From Natrinema salaciae (lineage in GTDB: Archaea; Halobacteriota; Halobacteria; Halobacteriales; Natrialbaceae), in NCBI RefSeq assembly GCF_900110865.1, contig NZ_FOFD01000002.1, positions 492,835 to 556,834 on the forward strand: a stretch of 64,000 nucleotides of DNA, given 5' to 3'. Both the position numbers and the translations under genes were made by a program. Shown piece by piece: positions 36,525 to 44,641 of this stretch; the stretch's first letter is position 1, and every line of letters begins with the position of its first letter. The notes below the pieces were generated by a model. That model was not told the DNA's origin and ran no database searches. It saw only the letters and a list, made by a program, of their open reading frames with translations.

Positions 36525-37460
36525 TCACTCGTCCGAGGCGTTCGACGAATCGGGTTGCCACCCCTCCGGCACGTACTGCTGGAAGTCCGGGTCCTCCGAC
36601 AGCGCCTCGGGATAGAACAGCTGCTGGCCGTTCGCCGTGTAGTCAGCGATGAGCTCCTGTCCGTCCGGGCTCGTGAAGAAACCGATGTAGGCCATCGCGA
36701 GCTGGTAGTTGACGCCCGAGTGAATCTCGGGGTTGACGGCCATGATCCCGTACGGGTTCGCGAGCAGTTCCGGGCCGCCCTCGATCGGCCCCTGGAGCAG
36801 GATCTCGAGGTCGACGGAGTCCTGCCTCGAGAGGAACGTGCCCCGATCGGCGAGCGTGTACGCTTCCGACTCGCTCGCGATCGTCAGCGTGTTGCCCATC
36901 CCGCTGCCGGTCTCCTCGTACCACTCGCCGCCGGGCTCGGCCCCGGCTTCGGACCAGATTACCAGTTCCTTGGTGTGGGTCCCCGAATCGTCCCCGCGCG
37001 ATTTGAACCCCGCCTGCGCGTCCGCGATGGCCTCGAAGGCTGCCGTCGCCTGGTCGGTGTCGCCGACGCCCGCCGGGTCGTCGCTGGGTCCGACGACGAC
37101 GAAGTCGTTGAACATCAGGTCCCGCCGGTTGACGCCGTAGCCCTCGCGCATGAACTCGTCCTCCTGGGACCGCGCGTGAACGAGAATCACGTCGGCGTTC
37201 CCGTCGCGGGCGGACCGAATCGCCTTCCCAGTCCCCTGTGCGTTGGCCGCAACGGGCGTTCCGAACCGCTCCTGAAACGCCTGGTTGAGTTCGTCGAGCA
37301 GCCCCGTGTCGTACGTGCTCGTCGTCGTCGCGAGCGCCAGCTCCTCGCCGGCGATCGATCCTTCCTCGCCATCGCCCCCATCCGATCCGAGACAGCCCGC
37401 GACGGACGCGGCGATTCCGGCCGCACTCGCCCCGAGCAGCTCTCGGCGTCGATATTCCAT
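36525..37460 (-). CDS. tupA: tungstate-binding lipoprotein of the ABC transporter
   Basis: A protein of 311 residues. The N-terminus MEYRRRELLGASAAG carries a twin-arginine signal and the lipobox SVAGC with Cys23, so it is probably a Tat-exported lipoprotein as is common in haloarchaea. TupA signatures: LATTTSTYDTGLLDELNQAF, GTGKAIRSARDGNADVILVH and FNDFVVVGPSDDPAGV. It captures tungstate (possibly also molybdate) for TupBC. The leaderless promoter CGTTTATACG is at 37486-37495. Tungsten is needed by the aldehyde ferredoxin oxidoreductases that haloarchaea contain. Confidence 0.92.
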   Translation of the reverse strand: MEYRRRELLGASAAGIAASVAGCLGSDGGDGEEGSIAGEELALATTTSTYDTGLLDELNQAFQERFGTPVAANAQGTGKAIRSARDGNADVILVHARSQEDEFMREGYGVNRRDLMFNDFVVVGPSDDPAGVGDTDQATAAFEAIADAQAGFKSRGDDSGTHTKELVIWSEAGAEPGGEWYEETGSGMGNTLTIASESEAYTLADRGTFLSRQDSVDLEILLQGPIEGGPELLANPYGIMAVNPEIHSGVNYQLAMAYIGFFTSPDGQELIADYTANGQQLFYPEALSEDPDFQQYVPEGWQPDSSNASDE

Positions 37461-37485
37461 ATGGGGAACAACGATGGAGTACAGT

Positions 37486-37495
37486 CGTATAAACG
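37486..37495 (-). promoter_or_regulatory. TATA element of the tup operon
   Basis: CGTTTATACG on the minus strand, centred 30 bases upstream of the tupA ATG. The CGTATA-AACG symmetry around it may also serve as an operator for the ModE-like regulator encoded downstream. Confidence 0.45.
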
Positions 37496-37609
37496 TATCG
37501 CTCGAGTAGCTACAAGCGGTTCACGACGCCCGTTCGAGCGCTCGTGGCCGTCGATTCGTAACCGATCCCAGTTACGTGGGGCCGGCTGGACTGGCCGGCC
37601 CGGCCGCCC

Positions 37610-38074
37610 CTACTCGGCCTCCGCTACCGCGACCACGACGTTCTGGACGTACCGCATGCTCGTCGCGATGGCCATGATCCCGTCCATCAGCGTCTGCTGG
37701 GTGGCTCCGTCGGGATAGACCCGGTACTCCACTTGCACCGTCTCGGCCTCGCGCAACTGGCACGAGGCGTCGTCCTCGTCGAGAAACGTGTAGAACCCCG
37801 GTGTCGCCGCCAGCATCGGCCCGACGTACTCGAGCAACTCGCCGCGTCGCCGGTCGTCGCGGAGCAGATTCCGGGCTCGCTCGGTGTCGAAGCCGCTACG
37901 ACCGACGATTCGAACCGGCCCGAACTCGTCTTCCTTGATGACGTGGACCGGCAGCTGTGAGAGTTCGACCTGGAAGTTGAACTCGGTGTCCTCGTCGGTG
38001 TGGGGAGTCACGTTCCTGATCGCCGTCTCGTCGAGCCAGTGGCGGACCTGGGTCTCGCTGATGTGTTTCGTCAT
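37610..38074 (-). CDS. secretion-chaperone-like protein (DUF2299/YbjN-type fold suspected)
   Basis: A protein of 154 residues. The pattern of alternating helices and long strands (TEFNFQVELSQLPVHVIKED, GPVRIVGRSGFDTER, ASCQLREAETVQVEYRVYPD, LMDGIMAIATSMRYVQNVVV) recalls the type III secretion chaperone-like/YbjN fold, which in archaea includes DUF2299. I assign this by overall form only. It has its own leaderless promoter (CTTATTCAGT, 38095-38104) and lies 118 bp downstream of the four-gene acidic cluster on the same strand. A chaperone or adaptor for those proteins would fit but is inference. Confidence 0.6.
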   Translation of the reverse strand: MTKHISETQVRHWLDETAIRNVTPHTDEDTEFNFQVELSQLPVHVIKEDEFGPVRIVGRSGFDTERARNLLRDDRRRGELLEYVGPMLAATPGFYTFLDEDDASCQLREAETVQVEYRVYPDGATQQTLMDGIMAIATSMRYVQNVVVAVAEAE

Positions 38075-38094
38075 ACACGAGCCGTCGGCGAGCG

Positions 38095-38104
38095 ACTGAA
38101 TAAG
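38095..38104 (-). promoter_or_regulatory. TATA element of the chaperone-like gene
   Basis: CTTATTCAGT on the minus strand, centred 26 bases upstream of the ATG at 38074; leaderless. Confidence 0.5.
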
Positions 38105-38192
38105 GCTTCAGCGGGCGATGGCCAGTTCGCGGTCGCCGCTCCGTTCGCCCTCGAGCTCCGCTCGGCTCGTGCTACCGCGCTCCTCCGGAACG

Positions 38193-39041
38193 CTATCCGT
38201 GCTTGTCGGGCATCGTCGAGTGGCGCACGGGCCCGCGCATGTCCGCCCGCTGGGACGGCGGTGGTGCCATCGTCGAGTGGCGACTCGGACCGCCCGGCGT
38301 GCCGCGGTTCCCCCCGTCGAGACCCGATCCGAGAAGGCCCCTGTCTCCGCCCTCGTCCTCGTCGGTCTCCGCCTCCGGCGTCTCGTCACCAGCCGAATCG
38401 TCCGCCGCACCGCTACCGGCGCTTCCGGCATGCGCCGACTCGAGTCGCGCTTTCAACTGGGAGATCTCGTCGCCGAACTCCCCGAACGAGTCGCGCATCG
38501 CCGATCGGAGTCGGTCCCCGACGTCGTCGGTCGGCTCCGACTCTGTCTCCCCGCGGTCGGCCGTCCCCGACTTGGCCGCCTCGTTCTCGGCGGCGTCCGC
38601 GTTGCCCTCGGCGGCCGCCGGTTCGCCGCCATCGTCGTCTCCGTCGGCCGCGCTCGCTGCAGTTTCGGTCGTGGACTCGGCCCGCTCGCCGATCGCCTCC
38701 CGGAGGTCGTCGACCGCCCCCTCGAGACTCGCCTCGTCCGTGCGATCGGCGAGCTTCGAGAGCCGGAGCAGTCGATGGAGGTCCTCGACGTTCTCCTGTT
38801 CGCCCCGAGCGATGGCCTCCGGGATCGACGCCGGTTCGGTCCCGTCCTCGAGCGTGTCCAACCCGACCGCCGCGAGCAACTCGTCGGAATCGGCCGACTC
38901 GAGGATACCGTTCGCCTCGGCCGCGGCCTCGACGAGGCCGGTCTCGCCGTCGGGGCCGTCCTCGGAGAGCATCGACACACTCGATTCGTCGGCTCGGTTC
39001 AGTACCTCGCGGACGCGATCCTGTAGTTGTGAGTCGGTCAT
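38193..39041 (-). CDS. acidic two-part protein of the unknown cluster
   Basis: A protein of 282 residues from the ATG at 39041. The N-terminal 110 residues form a helical domain (MTDSQLQDRVREVLNRADE; DSDELLAAVGLDTLEDG; EDLHRLLRLSKLADR). A low-complexity acidic Ala/Asp/Glu stretch follows (about 115-185), then a helix that may be coiled (DRLRSAMRDSFGEFGDEI) and a Gly/Pro tail with the motif RHSTM twice, close to the C-terminus (GPSRHSTMAPPP and GPVRHSTMPDK). The twin motif could be a docking peptide. No family recognised. Confidence 0.68.
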   Translation of the reverse strand: MTDSQLQDRVREVLNRADESSVSMLSEDGPDGETGLVEAAAEANGILESADSDELLAAVGLDTLEDGTEPASIPEAIARGEQENVEDLHRLLRLSKLADRTDEASLEGAVDDLREAIGERAESTTETAASAADGDDDGGEPAAAEGNADAAENEAAKSGTADRGETESEPTDDVGDRLRSAMRDSFGEFGDEISQLKARLESAHAGSAGSGAADDSAGDETPEAETDEDEGGDRGLLGSGLDGGNRGTPGGPSRHSTMAPPPSQRADMRGPVRHSTMPDKHG

Positions 39042-39114
39042 TGGTGGTTCACCGGTCGTACCGCGCCGTTCTCGTGCTGTTCGCCCCCGTCGAAACGGGA
39101 CCGCGATGCGGTCG

Positions 39115-40062
39115 TTACTCGGCTTCCGCCTCCGCTTCGGATTCCGAATCCGAATCGGAATCCCCATCGCCCCCTTCGTCCGTCACCGTCTCGATGATCT
39201 CCCCGGTCATCTCCTCCCGGCTGAGGTTCGCCTTCACGCCGACGTCCTTCGCCACCGACTGCAGGTCGCTGTAGGACATCACCCCGAGGAAGTCCTCGAG
39301 CGTGTCCTTCCTGAGATCCTCGAGTTCCTCCGTCGACGCCTCGTCCTCGCTCTCGCCGGACGGTTCGGCCGCTTCGGCTTCGCCGGTCGCTCCTTCGGCC
39401 GTCTCTTTGGCTTTGTCGGCAGCGTCTTCGGCCGTCTCTTTGGCTTTGCCGGCAGCGCCTTCAGCCGTCTCTTTGGCTTTGCCAGCAGCGCCTTCAGCTG
39501 TCTCTTTGGCTTTGCCAGCAGCGCCTTCAGCTGTCTCTTTGGCTTTGCCAGCAGCGTCTTCGGCCGCTTCTTTGGCGTCCGTTTCGTCGCTCTCGACGCC
39601 GTCGTCAACCTGTTCTTCCGCTTCACCCGCTGTCTCCTCCGCCTCGGATTCCGCTCGTTCCTCGCCTTCGTCGCCGCCAATCTCCTCTACAAGCCCCTCG
39701 ACGCTGGTCCCTTCGGTAACGCCTTTGGCCATCGACTCGAGCGAATCGCGGCCCTCGACTTCCGACATCGATTCCCGCAGAGCGTCCCGAATCGCCGTCG
39801 AGAGGTCGGCTCGAATCTCGCCGAGGTCGTTCCCGTCTTCGACGCCAGCGGCGATCGTCTCGTGGACCTCTCGGCCGATCGCCGCGCCGACTTCGCGCCC
39901 GAACCGTTCGCCGAACTGCCGACCGACTACGGCCCCGACCTCGCCACCGTCGATGTTGTCCTCGATACTCCCGCCACCGAGCATATCGGCGACGTCGAGC
40001 TGGTTGCTGACCTCGTTGGCCACCATTCCTTTCAGTCCGGACCCGTCACTCACGGCGACCAC
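39115..40062 (-). CDS. glycine-zipper, 11-mer-repeat protein with C-terminal SAP/Rho-N-like motif
   Basis: A protein of 315 residues. The N-terminal part has a glycine zipper with Gly every four residues (GAVVGRQFGERFGREVGAAI). The middle holds about six copies of an 11-residue repeat AAGKAKETAEG (residues about 168-235), close to LEA group 3 repeats that form amphipathic helices on drying or at membranes. The C-terminal part (LEDFLGVMSYSDLQSVAKDV ... EEMTGEIIETV) resembles a SAP/Rho-N helix-extension-helix that binds nucleic acid. The last residues are poly-Ser/Glu/Asp. The function is unknown; membrane- or DNA-associated stress protection is one guess. Confidence 0.7.
   Translation of the reverse strand: MVAVSDGSGLKGMVANEVSNQLDVADMLGGGSIEDNIDGGEVGAVVGRQFGERFGREVGAAIGREVHETIAAGVEDGNDLGEIRADLSTAIRDALRESMSEVEGRDSLESMAKGVTEGTSVEGLVEEIGGDEGEERAESEAEETAGEAEEQVDDGVESDETDAKEAAEDAAGKAKETAEGAAGKAKETAEGAAGKAKETAEGAAGKAKETAEDAADKAKETAEGATGEAEAAEPSGESEDEASTEELEDLRKDTLEDFLGVMSYSDLQSVAKDVGVKANLSREEMTGEIIETVTDEGGDGDSDSDSESEAEAEAE
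39401..39565 (-). repeat. five tandem 33-bp units encoding the 11-residue repeat
   Basis: Five head-to-tail 33-bp units start at 39401, 39434, 39467, 39500 and 39533, each opening with GTCTCTTTGGCTTTG on the plus strand. The units at 39467 and 39500 are identical, so the array expanded recently. Degenerate half-units flank it. Copy number is likely to vary between strains. Confidence 0.9.
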
Positions 40063-40106
40063 CTCGAGTCGGACCGCGGATAGGGAAAGTGTGCTGGATC
40101 ACGGTG

Positions 40107-40595
40107 TTATTCCTCGGCTTCGGTCGACTGCTCCGATTCTTCGGCCGCCGATTCCTCGCCCTCCGCGTCCGACTCGGAGTCGCTTTCCGCCTCGGTCCCG
40201 TCGTCGCCCTCGCTTTCGTCTTCTCCCGCGGCCTCCGTCCCTTCGTCCCCTTCTTCGGCGGTCTCTTCGTCCCCTTCTTCAGCGGGCTCTTCGTCAGTTT
40301 CGTCTTCTTCGGCGGTCTCTTCGTCCCCTTCTTCAGCGGGCTCCTCACTGTCTTCGGCGGGTTCTTCGTCGGGACTGAGCAGTTCGTTGACGACCATGTT
40401 CCCGATCGTCCGACCGAGCGATTCGCCGATCGCTCGCCCGAGAATCGCGCCGATCTGTCCGCCCAGCGCTTCGCCGAGCGGCTTGTCCCCGTCGATCTCG
40501 TCCTCCCACTGGGTTCCTTCGACCAGTTCGTCGACGTCGACGGTTTCGGTTATCTTCTCGGTATCGATCCGCTCGGTCAGTGAGTCGTCGCTCAT
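40107..40595 (-). CDS. glycine-zipper protein with acidic repeat tail
   Basis: A protein of 162 residues. A polar start (MSDDSLTERIDTEKITET) leads to a glycine zipper with Gly every four residues (LGGQIGAILGRAIGESLGRT), the same kind of helix as in the neighbouring gene. The C-terminal half is Glu/Asp/Ala repeats (EEPAEEGDEETAEE twice). It overlaps the upstream gene by ATGA. Glycine zippers pack helices tightly and are common in membrane-inserting or oligomerising proteins. Family unknown. Confidence 0.68.
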   Translation of the reverse strand: MSDDSLTERIDTEKITETVDVDELVEGTQWEDEIDGDKPLGEALGGQIGAILGRAIGESLGRTIGNMVVNELLSPDEEPAEDSEEPAEEGDEETAEEDETDEEPAEEGDEETAEEGDEGTEAAGEDESEGDDGTEAESDSESDAEGEESAAEESEQSTEAEE

Positions 40596-41530
40596 GATGA
40601 TGCCTCCGCCTGTGACGGCTCCGCCTGTTCGCCGGGCTCCTCCTCGCCCTTCGGCTCGAGCCGCTCGACTAGCTGTTCGATCACTTCTCTGACGATCATC
40701 GCCACGATCTCCTCGGTGGGGATGCTGGGAACGAGTCCGGACAACTTCTCCTTCAGCCAGCTGCCCGCTCTGGAGATGCGGCCGGGCGACTCGCGTTCCT
40801 CGCTCGGTTCCGCTTCGTCGGCCTCCTCGTCCGCTGGCCCCCCTTCGTCGGCGTCCGTCTCACCCTCCGCAGCACCGCCACCGAAGAGGCCGCTGAGCCA
40901 CTCTCCGGGCTTGCTCAGCAGGTTACTGAGCATCGCTTTGGGTTTGCCAAGCAGGGTGCCGAGCATCTCTTTTGGCTTACCCAGCAGCGACTTTACCGAG
41001 TCCAGCATGGCACCGGGACCGTCCAGCAACCCCGTGACTGCGGACAGCAAGTTCCCGAGCAATTTGTTCCCGCCGGGCCGCGCCGAGACGTCGAGCGTGA
41101 CCGGGTTCAGGTTCACTTCGAGGCCGAGCAGATCGAGGTACAGGCCGTCGAGATCGAGGTGGAGGACGCCGGACGCTTCGTCGTCCTGATAGACGTCTTC
41201 GGCGTCTTCGACGTGGTATTCGTCCTCGGCTTCGCTTTCGGCCGCTTCCTCGGGCTCTTCGTCCTCGGCTTCGCTTTCGGCCGTTTCTTCGGGCTCTTCG
41301 TCTGCCGCTTCGTCCTCGACTTCCGCCTCGTCCGCCGGTGCGGCGTCCTCGTCACCCTCGGGCGCGTCTTCGGCGTCGGACTCGTCCATCTCCGCTTGCC
41401 CGCCGTCGGTCATCACCCGGCGTGGCGGACCTGGCGTGCGCTCGGCGTCGTGTGAACGGCTCGAGGAGCGGTCGGCCCTCTCGGAGTCCGATCGCCCCTC
41501 GCGGCCGTCGCGTGGAAGATGCTCGGTCAT
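40592..41530 (-). CDS. protein with beta-motif LDLLGLEVNLN and GKPK repeat helix
   Basis: A protein of 312 residues from the ATG at 41530 (an internal ATG at 41413 is a possible alternative). The acidic N-terminal third has EPEE-SEAEDE repeats. A compact motif follows, LHLDLDGLYLDLLGLEVNLN ... VTLDVSARPG ... LLGNLLSAVTGLLDG, which I have seen in similar form in bacterial proteins of unknown function. Next come three 11-residue repeats (SLLGKPKEMLG, TLLGKPKAMLS, NLLSKPGEWLS) and a final helix (EIVAMIVREVIEQLVERLE). It probably heads the four-gene unit. No signal peptide is visible. Confidence 0.68.
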   Translation of the reverse strand: MTEHLPRDGREGRSDSERADRSSSRSHDAERTPGPPRRVMTDGGQAEMDESDAEDAPEGDEDAAPADEAEVEDEAADEEPEETAESEAEDEEPEEAAESEAEDEYHVEDAEDVYQDDEASGVLHLDLDGLYLDLLGLEVNLNPVTLDVSARPGGNKLLGNLLSAVTGLLDGPGAMLDSVKSLLGKPKEMLGTLLGKPKAMLSNLLSKPGEWLSGLFGGGAAEGETDADEGGPADEEADEAEPSEERESPGRISRAGSWLKEKLSGLVPSIPTEEIVAMIVREVIEQLVERLEPKGEEEPGEQAEPSQAEASS

Positions 41531-41647
41531 TATACGGACGAATAGACGCCCGTGAGCGTTGTGGGGGTTGGCCTTGCGTATGCGACTATTCGACACTATC
41601 GCGGGATCATCCCCGGGGAAAACGACCGATTGGCCGTTACTCGCGTG

Positions 41648-42955
41648 TTACTCGAACGAACCGACGCGAAGCGCGTACTCGCCGCGCGTCTCGCCGTCGT
41701 CGTGGTACGCGACCGGTTCCTCGATGGCGGCGACCGTCCCGCCCTCGACGGCAGCTGCAGTAGCGATCCCGTCGAAACGGACGACCCCGCCGGCACCGGA
41801 TTCGAGATCGAACCAGCGGAGGGCGTGGGTGTCGGGATCACGAACCCGGAAGTTCTGGGCGCACGGCGCGACCAGCCGGTCGCCGTCGGCGGCCAGTCCG
41901 TGGACGAAGCCGCGAACCGCGTCGTCCCACAGGCCGTCGCCGTCGGCGTCGAACGCGGCGACTCGATGCTCGTTCGGGTGCCGGTTCTCCGTCTCCCGAC
42001 TCCCCACTGCGTAGGTGTTGCCGGTCACGAACGCCACCCGGCCGTCGTTCGCGTAGGCGTGGTTCGGATAGGCGTACAGCCGTTCGCCGTCGACGTCGGT
42101 CCCGACCGCGAGGTCGACGCACCAGCGCTCTGCACCGCCGGGCCCCAGCAGGTAGCCGCGCTTGTCGCCGTGACTCGAGACCGCGATCGAGTCCCCGTCG
42201 AACGACGCGTCACCGACGCGGCGGTCGCCCTCGGTGCCCGGGTCCCAGGTCCACTCGAGGTTGCCCGATTCGGTCTCGAGGACGACCAGCCCGGTGTCGT
42301 GGTCGCCGAGACAGCGGTTGTAGCCGATCGCGAGTCGCTCGCCGTCGGCGTCGAGATCGAGCGCGATCGGCGAGGCGTCGGTTTCGTAGGTCCACCGGAC
42401 CGATCCGTCGGCGTCGAACGCGTAGACCGTGCTGTCCCACCGTCGGGTCTCGCCGTCGCGCTCGTAGCGCCGCGCAGCGGCGTAGAGTCGCGCGGTATCG
42501 TCGGCATCGGTGTCGGTGTCGGTGCCGGTCTCGAGTGCGACGACGTAGGGCAGGTTGAAGACCGTGTCCGTGACGGCCGTTCCGATGTCGTCGGCGGTGT
42601 CGTATCGCCAGCGCCGATCGCCCGTCGCGGCGTCGTAGGCCGCGACTGCACCACTGTCGCCGCGGCCGGCGACGACGACGGTCTCCTCGCCGTCGTCGCT
42701 CGCACCGGCCTCGAACGACGCGATTCCGACCGCGTGGTCCGGATGGTCGATCGTCCACCGTTCCTCGAGCGAGTCGGCGTCGCGTGCGGTGACGGTACCA
42801 TCCCATTCTCCCGTGACGACGAGGTCACCGTCCGCAGCGACGTGAACCGCCGAACGGGTCCACATGTGGCGGCTGCGGGCCGGCTCGATCTCACCGAGCG
42901 GGATCGACCGGCACGCGAGGGATCGACCGGGTTCGGTATCGGCAGTCTCGGCCAT
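41648..42955 (-). CDS. PQQ-like beta-propeller protein of the cobalamin operon
   Basis: A protein of 435 residues made of beta-propeller blades with the usual pattern W-[ST]-x-D and 'DADS...RW' turns (GTVTARDADSLEERWTIDHP, AAYDAATGDRRWRYDT, STVYAFDADGSVRWTYETD). There is no signal peptide, so it is probably cytoplasmic. It lies two bases after the DUF3209 gene, at the end of the long cobalamin operon. A scaffold or metal/cofactor-handling role is possible; its presence in a cobalt operon is the only functional hint. Confidence 0.8.
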   Translation of the reverse strand: MAETADTEPGRSLACRSIPLGEIEPARSRHMWTRSAVHVAADGDLVVTGEWDGTVTARDADSLEERWTIDHPDHAVGIASFEAGASDDGEETVVVAGRGDSGAVAAYDAATGDRRWRYDTADDIGTAVTDTVFNLPYVVALETGTDTDTDADDTARLYAAARRYERDGETRRWDSTVYAFDADGSVRWTYETDASPIALDLDADGERLAIGYNRCLGDHDTGLVVLETESGNLEWTWDPGTEGDRRVGDASFDGDSIAVSSHGDKRGYLLGPGGAERWCVDLAVGTDVDGERLYAYPNHAYANDGRVAFVTGNTYAVGSRETENRHPNEHRVAAFDADGDGLWDDAVRGFVHGLAADGDRLVAPCAQNFRVRDPDTHALRWFDLESGAGGVVRFDGIATAAAVEGGTVAAIEEPVAYHDDGETRGEYALRVGSFE

Positions 42956-42957
42956 GG

Positions 42958-43329
42958 TCAGTCCTCTACCGGGAAGGTCTCGTGGAGGGTGTCGTGAGCG
43001 TCGCCGAGTCCGTCGACGATGTGCTCGCCCTGCGCGCTCAGTCGTTGTACCGCTCGCTCGGCGTCGCGGACCGCCAGCAGCCGTCCGCGCGTGTAATCGT
43101 ACTCTGGGTCGTCGTCGTCCATCGCGGCGATTTCCTCCTCCAGGTCGACCAGCGCAGCGTCGAGATGGCGCTCGACGTCCGCGAGGCTGTCGGCCTCCGC
43201 GAGGCCCTTGATTGGGCCCTCGAGGTGGCCCTCGAGTTCCGTCTCCGCGTGATCGCGGGCGCTGTTGTCCCCGATGCCGAGGACGGTCATCAGTCCGAGT
43301 CGTAGTGCTTCGATTTCGTAGCAGCTCAT
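42958..43329 (-). CDS. DUF3209 family protein, CbiX-linked
   Basis: A protein of 123 residues, largely helical, beginning MSCYEIEALRLGLMTVLGIG. It matches the haloarchaeal DUF3209 family that is found beside cbiX. One Cys near the N-terminus and acidic helices (DLEEEIAAMDDDDPEYDYTR) could bind metal, and DUF3209 has been suggested to act around cobalt chelation, but this is not shown. It is 67 bp after cbiX and two bases before the beta-propeller gene. Confidence 0.82.
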   Translation of the reverse strand: MSCYEIEALRLGLMTVLGIGDNSARDHAETELEGHLEGPIKGLAEADSLADVERHLDAALVDLEEEIAAMDDDDPEYDYTRGRLLAVRDAERAVQRLSAQGEHIVDGLGDAHDTLHETFPVED

Positions 43330-43396
43330 GTGTGACTGTCGTGAAGTGTCGAATTGGTGTCTCTCGTCTCGATTCGTGGTCGTTTCGTTCGGTCCG

Positions 43397-44629
43397 CTAC
43401 AGCGTCTGATCGACGAGATCGCTGACGATCCGATCCCGATCGAGGTGGTCGCCCACGATCCGTTCGGCGTCGTCGTCTTCGACGCCGCCGTACCAGATCC
43501 CGTCCGGGTAGACCGCGATCATCGGCCCGTCACCACAGCGCCCCAGACAGGACGACCGCGTGATGCGAGCGTCGCAGTGGTCCGAGTCCCGCACTTCCTG
43601 GCGGAGGCGCTCGAGGACCGCCGGCGACCCCATCTTGGCACAGGTCTGGTTGGTACAGACGGCGACGTGCTTTGCCGGCGCGTCGTGGCTATGCGGGTCG
43701 TCGTCGACGTCCTCGCGGTCGGCGTGGGCCTCCTGATGGGCCAGCGCCCGGAGCATGGCTCGCGCCCCGCCGATGTCCTCCTCGTAGCCCTCGAGGTCGA
43801 CCTTGTACTTGCACGTGTCACAGGACATGGAGACGCTGTCGGTGCGGGCCTCCTGCCACCGGTCGGCGAAGACGTCCAGCAGCCGGGAATCCGTCCCGAG
43901 CGGATCGCCGGCCAGCGCGTCGACGTACGGGTAGTCGTCGTCGAAGTCGGCTGTCCACTCCCGAACCCGCTGGGTGAGGACGCCGTCGCCGAGCATGTAC
44001 GGCAGGACGACGACCGCGTCGGGCCGGTGCTTCGAGAGCCCGTGTAAGGTCTCCTCGAGCGTCGGCTCCGTGACGCCGACGAACGAGGCATCGACGCGGT
44101 CGAACTCGCGGCCCTCGTAGAGGAGGCGGGCCAGCTTGTACACGTCGCCGTTGGCGTCTGGGTCGCTCGAGCCGCGGCCGCAGACGACGACGGCGACGTC
44201 GTCGTCCGCGCGGTCGACGCCGAGCTCGCGCTCGACGGCGGTGGCACGGTCGTCCAGCAGGTCCAGAATCGCGGGATGGACGCCCAGATGCGCGCCGTTG
44301 TCGATCTCGAGGTCGTGTTCGGCTCGGGCCTGCTCGATGGCGAGGGGCACGTCGTTCTTGACGTGACTCGCGGCGAACAGCGAACAGTGGACCACCGTCA
44401 CCCGCGACGCGACGGGGGCGAGGTGGGCGAACGCCTCGTCGATCGCCGGCTTCGCGAGTTCGAGGAACGCGGCATCGACCGGGATCCCCAGCCGGGATTC
44501 GAGGGCCGCGGCCAGGTGGCGGACCTGTTCGTTGGACTTCTCGCGCCGGGAGCCGTGGCCGATCAGCAACACGGCCTCGTCGTCGAACCCGGCCGTCGAT
44601 GCGGGCGTGGTGTCGTCGGGTGTGCTCAT
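43397..44629 (-). CDS. cbiX: CbiX, sirohydrochlorin cobaltochelatase with C-terminal ferredoxin domain
   Basis: A protein of 410 residues. Two chelatase modules occupy about 18-135 (LLIGHGSRREKSNEQ, VTVVHCSLFAASHV) and 140-260 (VVVCGRGSSDPDANGDVYK). The C-terminal 80 residues form a thioredoxin-like 2Fe-2S ferredoxin (VCTNQTCAKMG and SSCLGRCGDGP, four Cys). It inserts cobalt into sirohydrochlorin, the entry step of the early-cobalt route. The ferredoxin tail and an HxxxD-type metal site occur in other haloarchaeal CbiX proteins. It lies after the LAGLIDADG-like gene, 12 bp apart. Confidence 0.93.
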   Translation of the reverse strand: MSTPDDTTPASTAGFDDEAVLLIGHGSRREKSNEQVRHLAAALESRLGIPVDAAFLELAKPAIDEAFAHLAPVASRVTVVHCSLFAASHVKNDVPLAIEQARAEHDLEIDNGAHLGVHPAILDLLDDRATAVERELGVDRADDDVAVVVCGRGSSDPDANGDVYKLARLLYEGREFDRVDASFVGVTEPTLEETLHGLSKHRPDAVVVLPYMLGDGVLTQRVREWTADFDDDYPYVDALAGDPLGTDSRLLDVFADRWQEARTDSVSMSCDTCKYKVDLEGYEEDIGGARAMLRALAHQEAHADREDVDDDPHSHDAPAKHVAVCTNQTCAKMGSPAVLERLRQEVRDSDHCDARITRSSCLGRCGDGPMIAVYPDGIWYGGVEDDDAERIVGDHLDRDRIVSDLVDQTL

Positions 44630-44641
44630 CGATCGTCGATC

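Noticed and set aside
39401-39565. CRISPR-like array
   Set aside because: The 33-bp units are directly adjacent without spacers and lie in frame inside a gene.
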